Notes: generated by a model not told the origin, from the sequence alone. A stretch of DNA of 64,000 bases from Microbacterium sp. XT11 (GCF_001513675.1 NZ_CP013859.1:1365081-1429080); one strand, 5' to 3'; shown: positions 36,228 to 45,147, numbered from the stretch's first letter. Program-made: numbers and translations.

Positions 36228-36308
36228 TCCCCAGATGAGTGCCGCGCGCGTCGTACGAGGATACGGCGAGGCCCTGTCATCTTAGCACCGCTCTCGTCGC
36301 TTCCCCAG
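36228..36308 (-). promoter_or_regulatory. Two CTGGGGA elements in the divergent region before the pyruvyltransferase
   Basis: Exact minus-strand copies at 36228-36234 and 36302-36308, 80 and 154 bp upstream of the pyruvyltransferase start. The divergent BY-kinase promoter (TAGCAT around 36331) lies within 30 bp, so both directions could be affected. Confidence 0.4.
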
Positions 36309-36379
36309 GTATCGATGCGGCCGTCGGCTAGCATGTGAGAGCGCCGCTTCGACGGCGACGCCGTCGAGGGGAGGCGGTG

Positions 36380-36406
36380 ATGTCGGCATCGAGGGGGCAG
36401 GGATGA
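36380..36406 (+). CDS. Leader mini-ORF overlapping the BY-kinase start
   Basis: ATG 36380 behind GGGAGGCGGTG encodes MSASRGQG and stops at 36404-36406, overlapping the BY-kinase ATG 36403 as ATGA. It has a better ribosome site than the kinase gene itself. Confidence 0.35.
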   Translation: MSASRGQG

Positions 36407-37779
36407 AGGCTGACGCGACGGGGTGGAGCCTCGGCAGTGCGTGGGCGGCGATCCGCAAGTTCTGGTACGTGATCATCGGAATGGCGGTGATCGGCGGTGC
36501 CGTGGCGTACGGCATCTCGTCCACCACGACGCCGCAGTTCCAATCGACGGCCACGCTGTACTTCGCGATGAACCAGGGCACGACCGGCACCGACCTCAAC
36601 CAGGGATCCACCTACACGCAGTCGCAGATGCTCTCGTTCGCGCAGCTGGCCACCTCGTCGCGCGTGCTGGCGCCGGTGATCGACGACCTGGGCCTCGACT
36701 CCACGCCCAAGGAGCTCACGCGCAACATCGCCATCACGATCCCGCAGGACACCACGATCCTCAGCGTCGAGGTCACCTCGACCAGCGCGAAGCGGGCGGC
36801 CGAGATCGCGAACGCCATCTCGGAGGAGCTCTCCGGCGCCGTCGAGGAGATCGTCGCCAAGAGCGTCGACCAGAAGCCCACGATCGTTCCCTCCGTCATC
36901 GACGAGGCCGTCGTGCCGCAGTTCCAGTCGCTGCCCAACAAGAGCAGAGACGGCGCCCTCGGCGGCGTGCTTGGGCTCGTGCTCGGCATCCTCGTCGCGT
37001 TCATCGCGACGATCGCCGACACCAAGGTGCGCAACGAGGCCGCATTGGCCAGGGTCACCGACCTGCCGTACCTCGGGTCGATCACGCGCACGAAACGGGG
37101 CACGGATGCCGGCCTGATCACCGTGCGCGAACCCCGCAGCCACATCGCCGAGGACTTCCGCCGGGTGCAGTCGGCACTGGCGTTCGCCAACGTCGACGGC
37201 GAGTCCCGGCGGCTGCTGATCACCTCCGCGTCGCCGGCCGAGGGCAAGTCCACGTTCTCGGCGAACCTCGCGGTCACGCTCGCCGACCTGGGAGAGCGCA
37301 CGCTGCTCATCGACGCCGATCTGCGCCGTCCGCGCGCGGGCGAGATCTTCGGCCTCGACTCCTCGGTCGGCCTCACCTCCGTCGTGCTCGGCTCTGTCGA
37401 CTTGTCCGAGGCCGTGGTGCCGTGGCGAGCGTCGGGGCCGAACCTGCTGCTGTCGGGCGAGGTGCCTCCCAACTCGGCGTCCGTCCTCACCTCGCACGCC
37501 TTCGCCGACGTGCTCGACGAGGCAGGCGAGGGCAACGACGTGGTCGTGATCGACTCGCCGCCCGTGCTGACGGTCGCCGACACCAACCTGCTGGCGCCGC
37601 TGGCCGACGGCGTCGTGATCGTCGTCGACGCGTCCAAGACGAGCCGGCCGCAGCTGGCAGCCACGATCCGCACCCTCGAGGGCGCCGGTGCGTCGATCAT
37701 CGGCATCGTGCTGAACAAGGTGCGGCTCGCTCGCGGTCGCACGACCTATTACACCGAGGAGAAGTCGGGGTCGGCCTGA
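36403..37779 (+). CDS. Wzz-type chain-length regulator fused to BY-kinase
   Basis: 458 residues. Wzz domain with two membrane helices (about 18-38 and 187-207). Cytosolic tyrosine kinase from about 250: Walker A SASPAEGKSTFSANLAV (about 276), Walker A' LLIDADLRRP, Walker B DVVVIDSPPVLTVADTN. The tail carries only two adjacent tyrosines (TTYYTEEKS), far fewer than the tyrosine clusters of enterobacterial Wzc. It controls polymer length and export by cycling of phosphorylation; the LMW-PTP at 16685 is the likely phosphatase. Starts a rightward unit with the beta-helix protein. Confidence 0.92.
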   Translation: MKADATGWSLGSAWAAIRKFWYVIIGMAVIGGAVAYGISSTTTPQFQSTATLYFAMNQGTTGTDLNQGSTYTQSQMLSFAQLATSSRVLAPVIDDLGLDSTPKELTRNIAITIPQDTTILSVEVTSTSAKRAAEIANAISEELSGAVEEIVAKSVDQKPTIVPSVIDEAVVPQFQSLPNKSRDGALGGVLGLVLGILVAFIATIADTKVRNEAALARVTDLPYLGSITRTKRGTDAGLITVREPRSHIAEDFRRVQSALAFANVDGESRRLLITSASPAEGKSTFSANLAVTLADLGERTLLIDADLRRPRAGEIFGLDSSVGLTSVVLGSVDLSEAVVPWRASGPNLLLSGEVPPNSASVLTSHAFADVLDEAGEGNDVVVIDSPPVLTVADTNLLAPLADGVVIVVDASKTSRPQLAATIRTLEGAGASIIGIVLNKVRLARGRTTYYTEEKSGSA

Positions 37780-37854
37780 TACCCTGATCTGCGGAGTGGG
37801 GGCTCGCCGTTCGACGGCGGGTGACTCTTGTTGTGCAACGAAAAGGCCTCCTCT

Positions 37855-40800
37855 GTGACCTCGACGACTCCCTCCCCTGCCTCGCGCCCCTCTCCGGTTC
37901 GCGGCATCTTCGCCTTCCTCGCCACGCTCTTCGCCGTGGCGGCCCTGCTCACTGCCGCATCGCGCGCAGACGCTGCCGCCTCTGACTCTCCCTTCCTCTC
38001 CGACACCATGGATCGGTCCGTGGCATCCGGGTGGGGAACGGCTCCTGGCGGCGGGGCGTACACCACCTCGTCGACCGCGATCGCGACGGTCGCCGACGGG
38101 GCTGCCACTCTCGGAGCCCCGGGTGCCGGCCGGACCGCGATGGTCCGTTGGAACGCGGCGACCGCGACCGACACCAGCCTCGTGACGCAGGCGTCCGTTC
38201 CCGACGAGCTGTCGGAGAAGAGCGGCGTCTATCTCAGCACGCACGTGCGCGACACCGGCGACCGTTCCTACGCGGCCCGCCTGCGCACGCTGGGCGACGG
38301 CCGCACCGAGCTCTCGATCGTCGTGTTCTCGGGCTACAAGGCGACAGAGCTCGCCGGCCGCACCGTCGTGCTCGGCGACGCGGTGCGATCGGGTTTCCAG
38401 GTCGAGATCCTCGCGGTCGGCTCCGCTCCCGTCGAGCTGCGCGCTCGTGCCTGGGCTGCGGGCGAGGAAGCGCCCGGCTGGCAGGTCACCGCGACCGATT
38501 CCTCTCCCTCGCGCATCACCGCGGCCGGCGGCCTGGCCTGGAGCGAGTACGCGTCTTTGGGCGGCGACGTCGCACCGGTGCACATCGACGGCGTGACCGC
38601 GAGCCGCGTGGCCGCGAACCACGCGGGCGCACAGCCCGGCACCGAAGAGCAGCCGGCGGGCGAGACTCCGGACGAGCCCGGCGCCGAGGCCCCGTCCGAT
38701 GCAGCCTGCGACAGTGCGGATGCCGTGTGCGACCTGTTCACGCGCTCGCAGAAGAGCGCTTGGGGCGAGGCCGACAGGGGCGGTGCGTGGCGCGCCTCGG
38801 CATCCGCCGTGCTCAGCGTCGACGGAGAGTCCGGACTCATCGCGAGTCCCGCGGCGGGCCGCGTGGCGACCGCGACCCTCGGCGCGACGCTCCCCGCCGA
38901 CACGACGACGACGGCCGAGGTCACGGTGCCGGCGCTGCCCCGCGGGGGGTCGGGCCTGTACCTCAGCCTCGCGAACCGCATCGTCGGCGACTCGTCCTAT
39001 GCCGCGCGCCTGCGGGTGCAGTCCGACGGCACGGCAGAGCTGCATCTGCTCCGCCTGACGAACCTCGCCACCACCGAGACGGTGTACTCGGCGAAGCGGC
39101 TCCCCGAGAAGGTCGAGGCCGGCGACTCGCTGCGCGTGGTCTTCCAGGCATCCGGCACGGGCGCGGTCTCGCTCTCTGCGAAGGCGTGGCCCGTGGGATC
39201 CACCGAACCTGCCGGGTGGACCGTGGCGGCCACCGACTCCACGGCCTCGCGCATCTCGAGCGCGGGACGCGCCGGCATCGTGTTGTACTCGGCGCGAGGC
39301 GGTGACACCCCGGCGGTCGCGATCGACGCGTTCTCGGTCCGTGCCGCCGAGGCGGGCGCCGAGCCCGCTCAGCCCGGAGAGCAGCCGCAGCCTCCGGCTC
39401 CGGCACCCGACGGGACGTTCCCGCGGGGGGACGCGGGCGCCGGCGCGCCCGGATCCTCGTCGTATGCGGTGCCGGCCACGGCCGTGCACGTCGCGCGCGG
39501 CGGCTCGGATGTCAACGACGGGTCGGCGGCGCGACCGCTGGCGACCATCACCGCGGCGCTTCGCAAGGTGCCGAGCGGCGGCACCATCGTCGTGCACGAG
39601 GGCTCCTACCACGAAGAGGTCATCGTGCCTCCGCAGAAGCGCGTGACCATCCAGCCCGCCCCGGGCGAGGAGGTGTGGCTCCCCCGCGCGCAGCCCGTGT
39701 CGGGCTGGCGCGCCGAATCGGGCGTCTGGGTCAAGGACGGATGGACGCTGAAACTCGACGCGAGCCCGACCTACACCAAGGGCGCTGCGGACGGGACGTC
39801 GGCTGGGTGGCAGTTCGTCAACCCGGAGCATCCGATGGCCGCGCACCCCGACCAGGTCTGGGTCGGCGGTGCGCAGCTGAAGGAGGTGGCGTCGAGGTCG
39901 CTGGTGAAGGCGGGAACCTTCTTCGTCGACAAGAGCCGCTCGCAGCTCGTCATCGGCTCCGACCCCACCGGCAAGGCCGTCGAGGCGAGCACCCTCACCC
40001 AGGCCGTGTCGATCCGTTCGGCCGGGTCCGTGCTGCAGGGGATCGGTGTGCGGCGGTACGCGACGAGCGTGCCGCAGATGGGCACGGTCGTCGTGGCCGC
40101 GGCCGACGTGACGGTCTCCGACGTCACCATCCGCGACAACTCGACGACGGGTCTGTACACGTGGTCGCCGCGCACCACCTTCGACCGTGTCTCGGTGATC
40201 GGCAACGGTCTGCTGGGTGCGGGCGCTTCGACCGCCGACGGCCTGCGCGTGCATCGGATGCTGTCCGTGGGCAACAACTCCGAGCAGTTCAACCGCGCAC
40301 CGGTGTCCGGGGCGCTCAAGATCGGCCGCTCGCGCGACATCGAGGTGACCGACAGTGCCTTCCTCGACAACCTCGGCCAGGGGCCGTGGTTCGACGAATC
40401 CGTGTACGACATCGTGTTCACGGGCAACGACGTCGTGGGCAACACCGGTCACGGCGTCGTCTTCGAGCTCTCGGAGAAGGCGCTGATCGCCGACAACGTC
40501 GTCTCCCACAACGCCCTGAACGGCGTCTACATCATCAACACGGGGAACGCGCAGATCTGGAACAACACCGCGGTCGGCAATCAGCGCAACATCGCGATCA
40601 CGCAGGACAAGCGCCGCGCGTCGGACACGAGCGCCGCCGGACACGACCCCCGGCAGCCGATCCCCGACCCGACGATGCCGTGGATCACCCGCAACACCGT
40701 CCTCGTCAACAACGTGGTCGGCGACGCCGGCGGAAACTGCCTGGTCTGCGTCGAGGACTTCTCGAAGGAGTTCACCGGCGCCCAGATGGTGTCACGCAGC

Positions 40801-41127
40801 GATGGGAACCTGTACTCGCGTCCCGGCCCGACCGCACCGACGTGGTTCGGCGTCTGGTCGCGAGGCGGCGCGGGCAACCCCGCGGTGACGAACGATCTCG
40901 ACCAGTTCGTCGCCGCCACCGGTCACGACGCGAACTCGGCGCTCGTCGAGGGTCGTTCGGTGGTCGACGACGAGTACCAGGTGATCGAGGAGGCCGTGCC
41001 GGCCGGCGTCGCCGTGCGATCCCTGGCCGCGCCCTCGGCGTCGATCGCGCAGGCGGTGCCGCCTGCGGTCGCGGCGGAGTCGCACCTGCCCTCGGGGACG
41101 AGGGTGCTCGGCGCGCAGCCGCGCTGA
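37855..41127 (+). CDS. Secreted right-handed beta-helix protein with two beta-sandwich domains
   Basis: About 1090 residues. I prefer GTG 37855 (AAAAGG eight bases upstream); TTG 37828 is in frame. Signal peptide ends near ASRADA/AA. Two copies of the locus's beta-sandwich domain (FLSDTMDRSVASGWGTAPGG at about 45-255 and DLFTRSQKSAWGEADRGG at about 290-500), a Pro-rich linker, then a DUF1565-like/parallel beta-helix (VHVARGGSDVNDGSAARPLATITAAL, 540 onward) with NNVVGD/NTGHGVVFE turns. This fold is common to polysaccharide lyases and epimerases, so it may trim or modify the exported polymer; catalytic residues not identified. Confidence 0.85.
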   Translation: MTSTTPSPASRPSPVRGIFAFLATLFAVAALLTAASRADAAASDSPFLSDTMDRSVASGWGTAPGGGAYTTSSTAIATVADGAATLGAPGAGRTAMVRWNAATATDTSLVTQASVPDELSEKSGVYLSTHVRDTGDRSYAARLRTLGDGRTELSIVVFSGYKATELAGRTVVLGDAVRSGFQVEILAVGSAPVELRARAWAAGEEAPGWQVTATDSSPSRITAAGGLAWSEYASLGGDVAPVHIDGVTASRVAANHAGAQPGTEEQPAGETPDEPGAEAPSDAACDSADAVCDLFTRSQKSAWGEADRGGAWRASASAVLSVDGESGLIASPAAGRVATATLGATLPADTTTTAEVTVPALPRGGSGLYLSLANRIVGDSSYAARLRVQSDGTAELHLLRLTNLATTETVYSAKRLPEKVEAGDSLRVVFQASGTGAVSLSAKAWPVGSTEPAGWTVAATDSTASRISSAGRAGIVLYSARGGDTPAVAIDAFSVRAAEAGAEPAQPGEQPQPPAPAPDGTFPRGDAGAGAPGSSSYAVPATAVHVARGGSDVNDGSAARPLATITAALRKVPSGGTIVVHEGSYHEEVIVPPQKRVTIQPAPGEEVWLPRAQPVSGWRAESGVWVKDGWTLKLDASPTYTKGAADGTSAGWQFVNPEHPMAAHPDQVWVGGAQLKEVASRSLVKAGTFFVDKSRSQLVIGSDPTGKAVEASTLTQAVSIRSAGSVLQGIGVRRYATSVPQMGTVVVAAADVTVSDVTIRDNSTTGLYTWSPRTTFDRVSVIGNGLLGAGASTADGLRVHRMLSVGNNSEQFNRAPVSGALKIGRSRDIEVTDSAFLDNLGQGPWFDESVYDIVFTGNDVVGNTGHGVVFELSEKALIADNVVSHNALNGVYIINTGNAQIWNNTAVGNQRNIAITQDKRRASDTSAAGHDPRQPIPDPTMPWITRNTVLVNNVVGDAGGNCLVCVEDFSKEFTGAQMVSRSDGNLYSRPGPTAPTWFGVWSRGGAGNPAVTNDLDQFVAATGHDANSALVEGRSVVDDEYQVIEEAVPAGVAVRSLAAPSASIAQAVPPAVAAESHLPSGTRVLGAQPR

Positions 41128-41142
41128 GCCACGGGGGCACGC

Positions 41143-41176
41143 AGGGGCCGCCGATCCGAGGATCAGCGGCCCCTTT
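41143..41176. terminator. Bidirectional terminator between beta-helix and GT4 genes
   Basis: Hairpin AGGGGCCGC...GCGGCCCCTTT with an inner GATCC/GGATC stem. It separates the convergent genes ending at 41127 and 41241. Confidence 0.65.
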
Positions 41177-41240
41177 CCCGTTCCCTGTGCGCGCCGGGCG
41201 GCGAGCAGAGTCGGCTCGGAGGGATGGGCGGGGCGCGAGC

Positions 41241-42377
41241 TCAGGCGCCGAGGACCGCCGCGGCGACGGCGTCGCGGTAGACCGCCGGTGCGTGCGCCGC
41301 CTGTGCGTCGTCCCGGACGCCGGCGACCGTGGCGACGATGTCGTCCCAGTCGTCGCGGACGCCCACCAGTGCGTCGGCGATCGCCGATGCGTCGTCGGGG
41401 CGCACGAGCCGCACGGTCGGTCGCCCGGCGGCTGCCTCACGCAGGCCGCTGGTGTCGCTCGCGATGACGGGCCGCATCGCGAGCACCCCTTCGACGGCGG
41501 TGTTGCCAAAGGACTCGTCCGCTCGCGAGGGGACGACGAGCACGTCGGACGCCGCGATGAACGGCCACACGTCGCTCTGGAATCCGGCGAACTCCACGGG
41601 GATGCCGGCCGCGGCGGCCTGCTCTCGCAACCGCTGCTCGTACCACTCGTAACCCTCGAACACGGCTCCCACGAGCGTGACGGTCGCCTTCACGCCGCGC
41701 TGCGCCAACTGCGACGCGGCCTCGACCACGAGATCGGGTCCCTTCCGCGGAGACAGTCGTCCGACGTAGACCACACGCAGCTCCCCCTCGATCGCCGGGC
41801 GCGGGGCCGCGGGAGAATCGGGCGAGCCCACGCCGTTGTGGATCACGACGGTCTTGCGGGCGAGCGCGGGCAGCGCATGAGCGACGGTGTCACGCGTGAA
41901 GCGGCTGTTCGTCACCGCGAGGTTCGAGGCGATGTGCGGCAGGTACAGCAGCGTGTTGACGAGGCGGCTGCCCGACGCCTCCGCTTCGTGCACATGGGTC
42001 ACCGACCGCACGCGCCGCACCCTCGCCACGGCGGGCCACTGCGGGGAGATGATCGTCGACACGTAGACGGCGTCAGGGCGTACGCGACCGAGGAGTCGCC
42101 AGGCGGAACCGAGTCCGCGCAGCGCGTCGCGGAAGAGCCGGGGGAGCCCCCGGGGCGTGAGCAGCGTCTTGCGCAGCACGAGCATCGGCACGATCACGAC
42201 CTCGGCGCCCGCGGCCCGCAGACCCTCGACGAGCGGGCCGGTCGACGGCAGCGCGACGACCACGCGAGCCCCGGTCGATCGCAGGCCGATCACGCTCTCG
42301 AGCACCATCCGATCGGAGCCGAACAGCTCGGCGCCGGGGTGCGCCACGAGCACCGTCTTCTCGGTCGCCCTCACCAT
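41241..42377 (-). CDS. Family 4 glycosyltransferase
   Basis: 378 residues. GT-B: KTVLVAHPGAELFGSDRMVLESVIGL at the N-terminus, VYVGRLSPRKGPDLVVEAASQL, DVLVVPSRADESFGNTAVEGVLAMRPVIAS with the E-x7-E donor-binding motif. It overlaps the upstream gene by 7 bp (ATG 42377) or 4 bp (GTG 42374). Third gene of the leftward initiating operon, so it probably adds an early sugar to the lipid-linked primer. Confidence 0.88.
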   Translation of the reverse strand: MVRATEKTVLVAHPGAELFGSDRMVLESVIGLRSTGARVVVALPSTGPLVEGLRAAGAEVVIVPMLVLRKTLLTPRGLPRLFRDALRGLGSAWRLLGRVRPDAVYVSTIISPQWPAVARVRRVRSVTHVHEAEASGSRLVNTLLYLPHIASNLAVTNSRFTRDTVAHALPALARKTVVIHNGVGSPDSPAAPRPAIEGELRVVYVGRLSPRKGPDLVVEAASQLAQRGVKATVTLVGAVFEGYEWYEQRLREQAAAAGIPVEFAGFQSDVWPFIAASDVLVVPSRADESFGNTAVEGVLAMRPVIASDTSGLREAAAGRPTVRLVRPDDASAIADALVGVRDDWDDIVATVAGVRDDAQAAHAPAVYRDAVAAAVLGA

Positions 42378-43537
42378 TCCTCGGCCCGTCGACGCGCCTT
42401 CCTCGCGACGCGGTGCACGCTGTGGCCCGTCGCGAGCCGCCGGGCGAGGTCTTCGTAGGCGTCGGTCACGTCTTCCCAGCGGAAGGCGTCCCGCGCCCGC
42501 TCCCTGGCCCGGGTACCCGCCTCGCGGGTGGCCTCCGGATCGCGCTCGGCCGCCTCGAACGCGGTCGCGGCGTCGGCGGGCGTGGTGAAGAACCAGCCAT
42601 CGTCGGCCGTGACCTCGCGGTTGAACGGGACGTCGAACGCGAGCACGGCCGTGCCCGCGCCCATCGCGCGGAGCAGAGACGGGTTGGTGCCGCCCACCGA
42701 GTGCCCGTGATCGTAGGTGAGAGCGTGGAAGTAGAGGGCGTCGAGGAGTTCCTGGTCGTAGACCCCGCCCACGAGCCGGATGCGGTCGTCGCCCTGTGCC
42801 GCCCGCTGGATGCGCTGCGTGTACTCGCTGCTGTACGGCGCGGAACCCACCACCACGAGCGGAAGGGTGGCGCTGCTGCGCCGGTACCCTTCGACGATCT
42901 CGAGCACGTGGTTCTCAGGCTCGAAGCGCGCCACGATCAGGTGATAGCCGCCCGGTGCGAGCGACAGTTCATCGAGGCGCGCGTCGGCGACCGATTCGAG
43001 GATCGGAGCGCCGTAGCGGATCAGCTCCGTCGGAACCTGGAACTGATGCGCGTAGTAGTCGGCGATCCCCGGGGCGTCGGCGATGAGCGCGTCACCGGTG
43101 CGGACTCCGAACTGCTCGGCCCATCGGTAGTACGCCTTGCCGCGCGGACCCCATTTGGACCGGCGCCACTCGAGGCCGTCCATGTGCAGCGCCGTCGGCA
43201 CGCGCCGCAGCCGGAAGAAGGGCAGGAACGGTGAGTTGGCGGCGTTGAAGACGAACGCAGCGTCCGGACGGCGGCGGGTCATCAGGTGCAGAGTCGACAG
43301 CCCGGTGTGGCTGAGCGTCTCGACCTGCTTCACCGGTACGGCGGGCAGGTGGACGACGCGCATGCCGAGGTACTGCTTCTCGCGGCTCGCTGATCCGCGC
43401 GTGTACACGACGACGTCGTGACCGCGCTCGACGAGCCGTCGTCCGACCTCCTCGACCGCAGTCTCGAACCCTCCGTATGCTGCGGGCACCCCCCGCGTCC
43501 CCACCATCGCGATGGTGAGGGCGTTCCCCTTGCTCAT
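42371..43537 (-). CDS. DUF1972/GT4 glycosyltransferase (rhamnosyltransferase-like)
   Basis: 388 residues from ATG 43537. N-terminal DUF1972 block (IAMVGTRGVPAAYGGFETAVEEVGRRL) with a GT1/GT4 C-half (LIVARFEPENHVLEIVEGYRRS, GHSVGGTNPSLLRAMGAGTAVLAFDVPFNREV). This family includes the WchF-type rhamnosyltransferases that add the second sugar of capsule units. It starts 6 bp after the initiating transferase ends, so it likely acts directly on the product of that enzyme. Confidence 0.9.
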   Translation of the reverse strand: MSKGNALTIAMVGTRGVPAAYGGFETAVEEVGRRLVERGHDVVVYTRGSASREKQYLGMRVVHLPAVPVKQVETLSHTGLSTLHLMTRRRPDAAFVFNAANSPFLPFFRLRRVPTALHMDGLEWRRSKWGPRGKAYYRWAEQFGVRTGDALIADAPGIADYYAHQFQVPTELIRYGAPILESVADARLDELSLAPGGYHLIVARFEPENHVLEIVEGYRRSSATLPLVVVGSAPYSSEYTQRIQRAAQGDDRIRLVGGVYDQELLDALYFHALTYDHGHSVGGTNPSLLRAMGAGTAVLAFDVPFNREVTADDGWFFTTPADAATAFEAAERDPEATREAGTRARERARDAFRWEDVTDAYEDLARRLATGHSVHRVARKARRRAEEW

Positions 43538-43542
43538 GCGTC

Positions 43543-45075
43543 TCAGTATGCCCCGCTCGGCTGCACCATGACCTTGGCGGTGCGCCACATGATCTGCAGA
43601 TCGCTCATGACCGACCAGTTCTCCACGTAGCGGAGGTCGAGCCGCACGCTCTCGTCCCACGAGAGGTCGCTGCGTCCGGAGACCTGCCAGAGACCGGTGA
43701 TGCCCGGCTTGATGTACAGGCGGCGGAAGACCGTGCCGTCGTAGGCCGTGACCTCGCTCGGAAGCGGCGGACGCGGGCCCACCACGCTCATGTCGCCGAT
43801 CAGGACGTTCCAGAACTGCGGAAGCTCGTCGAGGGAGAGCTTGCGCAGCACCTTTCCGACGCGCGTGACGCGCGGGTCGTCCTTCATCTTGAAGAGCAGG
43901 CCGGCACCTTCGTTCTGCTCCTTGAGGGCGGCGAGCTGCTGCTCGGCATCCGTCTTCATGGAGCGGAACTTGACCATCTTGAACCGACGTCCGTCGCGCC
44001 CGACGCGCTCCTGGAAGAAGAACACGGGGCCCGGCGAGTCGAGCTTGATGAGCAGCGCGATGATCGGTGAGACGAGGGCGATCGGAATGAGAGCGACGGC
44101 GGCCACGACGATGTCGAGGGCGCGCTTGAGCAGGTGCCTTCCGCCCTCGTACGTCGGGATCTCCACCTGGATGAGCGGGAGCCCCTCGACGGGGGCGAAG
44201 GAGATCCGCGGCCCGGCGACGTCGGTGAGCCGGCTCGACAGCACGAGTTCGGATGCCGTGCCCTCGAGCTGCCAGCTCAGCTGCTTGATGAACTCGGGCT
44301 CTCCCTCGGGGCGGCTGGCCACGATGATCGTGTCGGCCCCGAGCTCGGCGGCGACGCTCGCGACGGTGTTGACGTTGCCGAGCACCGGGAACCGGGCTCC
44401 GTCGACCTCCACGTCGCGAGCGTTGCCGTCGAGCAGCGTCGCGCCGACAACCTGATAGCCCGAGGCTCCGATCGGGTGCAGGGTGCGGACGACGTACTCG
44501 ACGTCGTCCTTGTTGCCGACGACGAGCGTGCGTGACGCGAACCGGCCGTGCGCGCGCTGCGCGCCCAGCCAGTTGCGCCACGCCCACCGCGTGATGAGCA
44601 GTGCGAGCAGCCCCGCGGGGAGCCCGACCAGCAGCGCAGGCTGCATGTGCTGCCAGCCGAGCACCACACTCACCATCGCGATGATCCCGAATGCGAGCCC
44701 GCTCGCGTGCACGACGCCGCGGTACTCGGTGGCGCTGGCGCGGAAGAGCGCTGCGTCCCGGGTGTGCAGCGCGCTGAGCGTCAGATACCAGAGCGAACCC
44801 AGCAGCACGCCGTCGCGCAGGGCCTCTTCCCCTGCGCTGCCGAGCATCAGCTGGATCGCTGCCGTGGCACCGACCGCGAACAGGATGACGGCAGCATCCG
44901 TGATCCGCAGTCGCATCCGGTAACGCCGCTCCCATTGGCGGCGTCGTTCCAGCGTCGCGGAGACGCGCGGTGCGACCACCGTGCGCGACGCCGGCTTGAC
45001 GGCCCGCGGTGCGGCGACCGGCAGAAAGACCGAGCCCGTGCGAGCGATGCTCAGAGCATCCTCGACGGAGGTCAT
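43543..45075 (-). CDS. Initiating undecaprenyl-phosphate sugar-phosphate transferase (WbaP/WcaJ type)
   Basis: 510 residues from ATG 45075; the longer frame to 45210 runs through regulatory repeats. N-terminal half with four membrane helices and a CoA-binding-like domain (RTLVVGNKDDVEYVVRTLHPIG). The C-terminal catalytic domain (KRALDIVVAAVALIP, FFFQERVGRDGRRFKMVKFRSM, RKLSLDELPQFWNVLIGDMSVVGPRP, PGITGLWQVSGRSDLSW) is fully conserved. It transfers a sugar phosphate to undecaprenyl phosphate, starting the repeat unit. First gene of the leftward operon. Confidence 0.95.
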   Translation of the reverse strand: MTSVEDALSIARTGSVFLPVAAPRAVKPASRTVVAPRVSATLERRRQWERRYRMRLRITDAAVILFAVGATAAIQLMLGSAGEEALRDGVLLGSLWYLTLSALHTRDAALFRASATEYRGVVHASGLAFGIIAMVSVVLGWQHMQPALLVGLPAGLLALLITRWAWRNWLGAQRAHGRFASRTLVVGNKDDVEYVVRTLHPIGASGYQVVGATLLDGNARDVEVDGARFPVLGNVNTVASVAAELGADTIIVASRPEGEPEFIKQLSWQLEGTASELVLSSRLTDVAGPRISFAPVEGLPLIQVEIPTYEGGRHLLKRALDIVVAAVALIPIALVSPIIALLIKLDSPGPVFFFQERVGRDGRRFKMVKFRSMKTDAEQQLAALKEQNEGAGLLFKMKDDPRVTRVGKVLRKLSLDELPQFWNVLIGDMSVVGPRPPLPSEVTAYDGTVFRRLYIKPGITGLWQVSGRSDLSWDESVRLDLRYVENWSVMSDLQIMWRTAKVMVQPSGAY

Positions 45076-45125
45076 GCCGAGGCCTCGAGAGCCGTGAATG
45101 AACGCAGAATTCCCCAGTGCGTCAT
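45072..45125 (-). CDS. Leader mini-ORF overlapping the initiating transferase start
   Basis: On the minus strand, CTGGGGAAATC is followed at once by ATG 45125, which opens MTHWGILRSFTALEASA and stops at TGA 45074-45072, overlapping ATG 45075 as ATGA. Its spacing from the CTGGGGA element equals that of the real start of the cytidylyltransferase gene. It probably couples translation of the transferase. Confidence 0.4.
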   Translation of the reverse strand: MTHWGILRSFTALEASA

Positions 45126-45147
45126 GATTTCCCCAGTTGTTCCCCAG
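45111..45147 (-). promoter_or_regulatory. Triple CTGGGGA elements before the initiating transferase
   Basis: Exact minus-strand copies at 45111-45117, 45130-45136 and 45141-45147 (periods 19 and 11 bp). They lie in the 5' region of the operon. The rest of the 316-bp gap to 45391 holds only promoter-like sequence, including TAGTCT before the LtrA gene. Confidence 0.55.
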
